A stretch of DNA of 64,000 nucleotides from JBBQWR01 sp038210495 (GTDB lineage: Bacteria; Planctomycetota; Planctomycetia; Pirellulales; DATAWG01), in the NCBI GenBank assembly GCA_038210495.1, contig JBBQWR010000004.1:62001-126000 (forward strand). The letters run 5' to 3'. The notes under the pieces were generated by a model. That model was given only the letters and a program-made list of their open reading frames with translations, had not been told where the DNA came from and ran no database searches. Below, one piece after another: positions 60,471-64,000 of this stretch. A program made the position numbers and the translations under genes. The first letter of the stretch is position 1. The number at the start of each line of letters is the position of its first letter.

Positions 60471-62180
60471 ATGTTCACCACACGCCCACGGCGGTTGTTG
60501 GCTTGCAGTTTGTGCCTCGCACAAGTGTCGGCAAGCTGGATTTCTCTCGGCGCTTCCCGCGTCGCTCGGGCGGACGACTCCGCGTCGCCGCCGATCGTAC
60601 ACCACGTGCAAGCGGCGACCGAGCGGATGGAAATGACGGTCAACACCAGCCGGTTGTTGACGCTCGATCTTAAAGTGCCGCGGGCTCAGGTCAACAACAA
60701 AGACATTCTCGATCTGACGGCCCTGTCACCGAATTCGATCCAGGTTTTCGCCAAGAAACCGGGCGTTACGCAGATCAATCTCTGGGACGAAAAAAACCAG
60801 ATCCATTCGCTCGACGTCGTCGTGTTCGGCGATTCGCGAGAGTTGCAGATGGTGCTCAAGTCGCAGTTCCCGCATTCGACCGTGAACGTGCAGCCGTCGG
60901 CCACGAGCGTGATCATCTCGGGCTTCGTCCCCGAGGCGGAGCAGGCCGTGCAAATCGTCAAAATCGCCGAGGATTACTATCCCAAAGTGATCAATTCGCT
61001 CAAGGTCGGCGGGGCCCAACAGGTGCTGCTGCATGTGAAGGTGATGGAAGTCTCGCGAACCAAGCTTCGTAACCTGGGCTTTGACTTCTGGACCAACAAC
61101 AACAGTTTCTTCGCGTCGTCCTCTCCGACGGGCCTAATCAATCTCAATGGCGCCGGCGGCACCGCGACCGGCTCGTTGCCCGCGCCGGCCACGAGCGGGC
61201 TGGGTGGCGACACGATTCGCTTTGGTATCGTTTCCGACGCCACGGCGTTCTTCGGCTTCGTCGAAGCGCTGCGGACCTACAACTTGGCGAAGATCATGGC
61301 CGAGCCAACCCTCGTGACCGTCAGCGGCCGGCCCGCGACGTTCAACGACGGTGGAGAGTTTCCGATTCTCATCCCAGCCGGCCTCGGCACGACAACGATC
61401 GATTTCAAGAAATTCGGCACGCAGGTGGACTTCGTTCCGCTGGTGCTGGGCAACGGCAATATCCGTCTGGAAGTTAAGCCGCGGATCAGCTTTCTGGATG
61501 CCACGCTGAGCGTGACCACATCGGGAATCACGGTCCCTGGTCTGTCGGTGCGCGAGGTCGATACGGGAGTCGAGATGAAAGCCGGCCAGACGCTGGCGAT
61601 CGCCGGTCTCGTGCAGAATCGACTCGAATATTCGAGTTCGGGCATCCCAGGGCTCGCGGATCTGCCCTATTTCGGCGCCGCTTTCCGCAAGACGCACGAA
61701 CTGGTCAATGAAGTCGAACTCCTCGTGATGGTGACGCCGGAGTTGGTTGAGCCCCTCGATCCGTGCGATGTTCCGCAATGCGGGCCAGGCATGTCGTCGA
61801 GCAGCCCCAACGACAAACAGTTGTATTGGCACGGTCATGCGGAAGTGCCCTCCTGCGGTCCGTGCGGCCCAGGCGCGTGCAATTGCGGAGTTGGCGGAGT
61901 CGAACAGTCGTCTGGACCAGAAGCGATCGGGGCGCCGTCACCGGCCACCAGGGGCCCGGCGCCCGCCAACGGCAAGCCGAGCGCGAACTCTTCCGGTCAA
62001 TACAATGGCCCGCGCGCGCCGGCCTCAATGGGCGGCACGCCACTCGATCCCAATGTGCCCGCGCTCTACGCTCCCCAGACTTCACGGATTAACACTTCCA
62101 ACCGATCCAATCGGACCGCGTCGAGGCAACTTCCCGAACCGGCGCTCATCGGTCCCGTGGGCTACGATTCCATTAAGTAG
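60471..62180 (+). CDS. cpaC: Secretin CpaC/RcpA of the Flp pilus
   Basis: A 569-residue outer membrane secretin. A signal peptide is followed by the pilus-assembly N-terminal domain (VNTSRLLTLDLKVPRAQVNN), a BON-like repeat (ATSVIISGFVPEAEQAVQIV) and the secretin core (LLHVKVMEVSRTKLRNLGFD, PTLVTVSGRPATFNDGGEFP, then GVEMKAGQTLAIAGLVQNR). The C-terminal 110 residues are Cys/Pro/Ser-rich, with CGPCGPGACNCGVGG, and are an added tail. GGAAGGA precedes the ATG. Confidence 0.92.
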   Translation: MFTTRPRRLLACSLCLAQVSASWISLGASRVARADDSASPPIVHHVQAATERMEMTVNTSRLLTLDLKVPRAQVNNKDILDLTALSPNSIQVFAKKPGVTQINLWDEKNQIHSLDVVVFGDSRELQMVLKSQFPHSTVNVQPSATSVIISGFVPEAEQAVQIVKIAEDYYPKVINSLKVGGAQQVLLHVKVMEVSRTKLRNLGFDFWTNNNSFFASSSPTGLINLNGAGGTATGSLPAPATSGLGGDTIRFGIVSDATAFFGFVEALRTYNLAKIMAEPTLVTVSGRPATFNDGGEFPILIPAGLGTTTIDFKKFGTQVDFVPLVLGNGNIRLEVKPRISFLDATLSVTTSGITVPGLSVREVDTGVEMKAGQTLAIAGLVQNRLEYSSSGIPGLADLPYFGAAFRKTHELVNEVELLVMVTPELVEPLDPCDVPQCGPGMSSSSPNDKQLYWHGHAEVPSCGPCGPGACNCGVGGVEQSSGPEAIGAPSPATRGPAPANGKPSANSSGQYNGPRAPASMGGTPLDPNVPALYAPQTSRINTSNRSNRTASRQLPEPALIGPVGYDSIK

Positions 62181-62406
62181 CGCACGCATGGCGAACCGAG
62201 GCGTGGACGCGCTGCCCGGATAACCGTCGCAATCGTCAGCATGGCGAGCCGACCGTCAATTGCGACGGTTGGGCGCGGCGGCGAGGCAAGCTAGGCGTTG
62301 CGAAAATACATCCCTGTCCCTAATCTCGACCTAGACTTGGTCGGCGCCAGATTTCGTAGGCGCATATTGAGCTCGAGCGCTCGTCAACGGATTTAAACAG
62401 TTCACC

Positions 62407-63624
62407 ATGAGCAACGTGCTGCGGTTAGCGATTGTCGACCCTACCGATTCCTCTCGGGATTCGCTCAAAACGATCCTGTTGGGATTGGATATGGTTTGGC
62501 TCGAAGCCGAATGCTCGCGATACGAATTTTTCTCGGATGTCATTGCCCAGACGCATCCGGATATCGGCATCATCGCGCTCGACAAGGACCCGGATAAAGC
62601 GCTGGCCCTAGTCGAGCAACTCCAGCAAACGTCGCCCGAATGCAGCGTGCTCGTCATCAGCGGCTCGACCGACGGCTCGTTGATCCTGCGGGCGATGCGG
62701 GCCGGCGCCAAGGAATTTCTGGGCCGACCCGTCAAAATCGAAGACCTGGTCGGCGCGCTGGAGCGAATCCGCGATCGTCGATTCGGCCGGGGCGACTCGA
62801 AGTCTCGCGGTAGCACGGTGATCGCTATCGCGGGAGCGACAGGCGGTGTCGGCAACACCAGCCTCGCGGTTAACCTGGGCTGCATCCTTGCCCAAGAACC
62901 AAAAAATTCCGTCGCTCTGATCGATCTCGATCTCAGTCTCGGCGACGCCGACGTGTTTCTGGATACGATTCCGGACTACACGATTGTCGACGTGGCGCAA
63001 AACGTCACCCGATTGGATTTTTCGCTGCTCAAGCGATCGCTGACCAAGCACAGCTCCGGATTGTTCCTGCTGCCAAGGCCGGTCCAACTGGAAGATGTGA
63101 AGCTGGTCACGCCCGAGGATCTCCAGCGCGTGATCGGTCTGCTCAAAGCGACGTTCACGCACTTGGTGATCGATCTTTCGAAGTCGTACAATGCGCTCGA
63201 CATGGTCGCGATGGAGATGGCCAATCACGTGCTGCTCGTCACGCAGCTCGATTTGCCTTGTTTGCGGAACGTCGTTCGGCTCCTGATGTCGTTCAGCGAG
63301 ATTGAGGGCATGAAGGAAAAGGTCAAAATCGTGATCAATCGGGCCGGTTTGGAAAACGGCCAGATCAGCCTGAAAAAGGCCCAAGAAACGATCGGCCGCG
63401 AAATTTTCTGGAAGCTGCCTAACGATTATCGAACCATGGTTGAGGTCCGCAATAACGGCGTTCCGCTGATCGAGCAAGCGCCCAAGGCTCCGATTACTCA
63501 GTCGATCGTTCAATTGGCCGAGGCGCTCACGGGCCAAGCCAAAGAGGCCGAGGAACTCGACCCGGCCAAGCAGGGCCAAAGCGGCGGTTGGTTCGGCCGC
63601 TGGTCCGGCAAAGCGAAGACCTAG
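62407..63624 (+). CDS. cpaE: Pilus assembly ATPase CpaE/TadZ with altered P-loop
   Basis: A 405-residue CpaE/TadZ protein that places the pilus at a cell site. An N-terminal receiver-like domain (residues 1-125) is followed by a ParA/MinD-type domain. The P-loop reads GATGGVGNTSLAVNLG where ParA proteins have KGGVGKT: both lysines are missing, with Asn150 at the key position. The next motif, VALIDLDLSLGD, and LLVTQLD are kept. So it may bind nucleotide weakly or act without hydrolysis, as reported for some TadZ proteins. It follows cpaC by 226 bp, with cpaF, tadB and tadC expected beyond the window. Confidence 0.88.
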   Translation: MSNVLRLAIVDPTDSSRDSLKTILLGLDMVWLEAECSRYEFFSDVIAQTHPDIGIIALDKDPDKALALVEQLQQTSPECSVLVISGSTDGSLILRAMRAGAKEFLGRPVKIEDLVGALERIRDRRFGRGDSKSRGSTVIAIAGATGGVGNTSLAVNLGCILAQEPKNSVALIDLDLSLGDADVFLDTIPDYTIVDVAQNVTRLDFSLLKRSLTKHSSGLFLLPRPVQLEDVKLVTPEDLQRVIGLLKATFTHLVIDLSKSYNALDMVAMEMANHVLLVTQLDLPCLRNVVRLLMSFSEIEGMKEKVKIVINRAGLENGQISLKKAQETIGREIFWKLPNDYRTMVEVRNNGVPLIEQAPKAPITQSIVQLAEALTGQAKEAEELDPAKQGQSGGWFGRWSGKAKT

Positions 63625-64000
63625 CCACCGCGCGTGGCGAGCGGGGGGCGTAGCCCCCTGTCCTGAGCCGTCGCCGCTGGCGCAGTCTCGTCATACATCC
63701 CACGCGCCGCCGATCAAATGTTTTTGGCGTGGCGTTCTCCCTGCGCATTAAGCTCCCCGGTGGTTTTATCTCGCGCTCAGAGGGCTTACGCGCCCCGCGC
63801 GCCACGGCGGTGATATCCATTTTCACCGCGTGAGGCTTTTTCGCCACGCACGCGCGCCGCGTAAGCTATGGTTCCTTTGGAATCGATAAGCGACGCCCGC
63901 GGATCACAATCCCAACTCGCCGCCCGACTCCGCCCGCCATTCGAACACTCCCACCGCCGACAGATTGCCGAAACGCCATGCCTCCGATCAAAACGCTGAC
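63625..64000. other. Region after cpaE at the window edge
   Basis: 376 bp holding a family B repeat at 63631-63663. An ATG at 63978 (MPPIKTLT) near the edge could begin the next tad gene, but only 23 bp are visible, so it is not called. Confidence 0.5.
63631..63663. repeat. Dispersed repeat, family B (copy 3)
   Basis: CGCGTGGCGAGCGGGGGGCG followed by TAGCCCCCTGTCC, just after the cpaE stop. It matches the copies at 24831 and 26685. Confidence 0.78.

Noticed and set aside
63978..64000. Start of the next tad gene (ATG at 63978)
   Set aside because: Only 23 bases are visible and there is no ribosome site, so it cannot be supported.

Overview
The window looks like a chromosomal segment of a planctomycete, probably of the Pirellulales type. 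The evidence is the gene content: two DUF1080 (3-keto-disaccharide hydrolase) genes, a DUF1598 protein, a long YTV-repeat cysteine-rich protein, a large HzsA-related di-haem protein, a TsaC/low-molecular-weight phosphatase fusion, and many GC-rich palindromic repeats between genes. The segment is moderately GC-rich. I see no prophage, no CRISPR array and no intact insertion sequence.

Layout. 1-6.9 kb: a degenerate CpsD-like P-loop protein, an MFS transporter, a polyprenol-phosphate mannose synthase, a DUF1080 hydrolase, a short UvrC lacking the HhH tail, and a secreted thioredoxin-fold protein closed by a strong terminator. 7.1-12.7 kb: two TadE-like pseudopilins and a TadG-like vWA protein, then an ABC exporter pair. 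12.8-18 kb (minus strand): branched-chain aminotransferase, LolD/LolC lipoprotein-release ABC transporter, lysyl-tRNA synthetase. 18.2-26.7 kb: VOC and SRPBCC proteins, an OleA-like thiolase, DUF423, a GNAT/proline-dehydrogenase-like pair on the minus strand, then tsaC-phosphatase, rpiB and a uronate-isomerase-like gene. 27-34 kb: ECF sigma factor, PIN-toxin remnant, HzsA-related protein, MNT nucleotidyltransferase, tRNA-Gln, Rex with a small overlapping ORF, and a GspG-like pseudopilin. 34.7-41.3 kb: YTV protein, HsdR remnant, DUF2892, DUF1080, QueD-like, M91-like peptidase, tRNA-Ser. 41.5-48.7 kb: M20 deacylase, secreted sugar isomerase-like protein, divergent phosphoglycerate kinase, a second cysteine-rich secreted protein, DUF1598. 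48.7-57.4 kb: a minus-strand envelope cluster (GT2, polytopic membrane protein, DUF362, prenyltransferase-repeat protein, PAP2), a decayed REP-associated transposase, and a GT39-type transferase. 57.8 kb to the end: the core of a tad/cpa pilus operon (flp, cpaA, cpaB, cpaC, cpaE), which probably continues past the edge.

How the genes connect. The tad genes at both ends would together make a type IVc (Flp) pilus: pilin, prepilin peptidase, CpaB, secretin and TadZ on the right, minor pseudopilins TadE/TadG on the left, about 47 kb away. Several genes concern the envelope: LolCD, the mannosyltransferases, the YTV and cysteine-rich proteins and the 48.7-55.1 kb cluster. The points most worth checking are enzyme-family members with missing key residues (a proline-dehydrogenase-like protein without the arginine pair, a phosphoglycerate kinase without the usual His-Arg, a P-loop protein without Walker A, a CpaE without Walker lysines), the 62-residue super-repeat of the YTV protein, an orphan OleA, and at least three families of dispersed palindromic repeats, one of which forms the 3' end of a coding sequence. 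All functional calls are by recognition of motifs and family sequence; nothing here was searched against a database.
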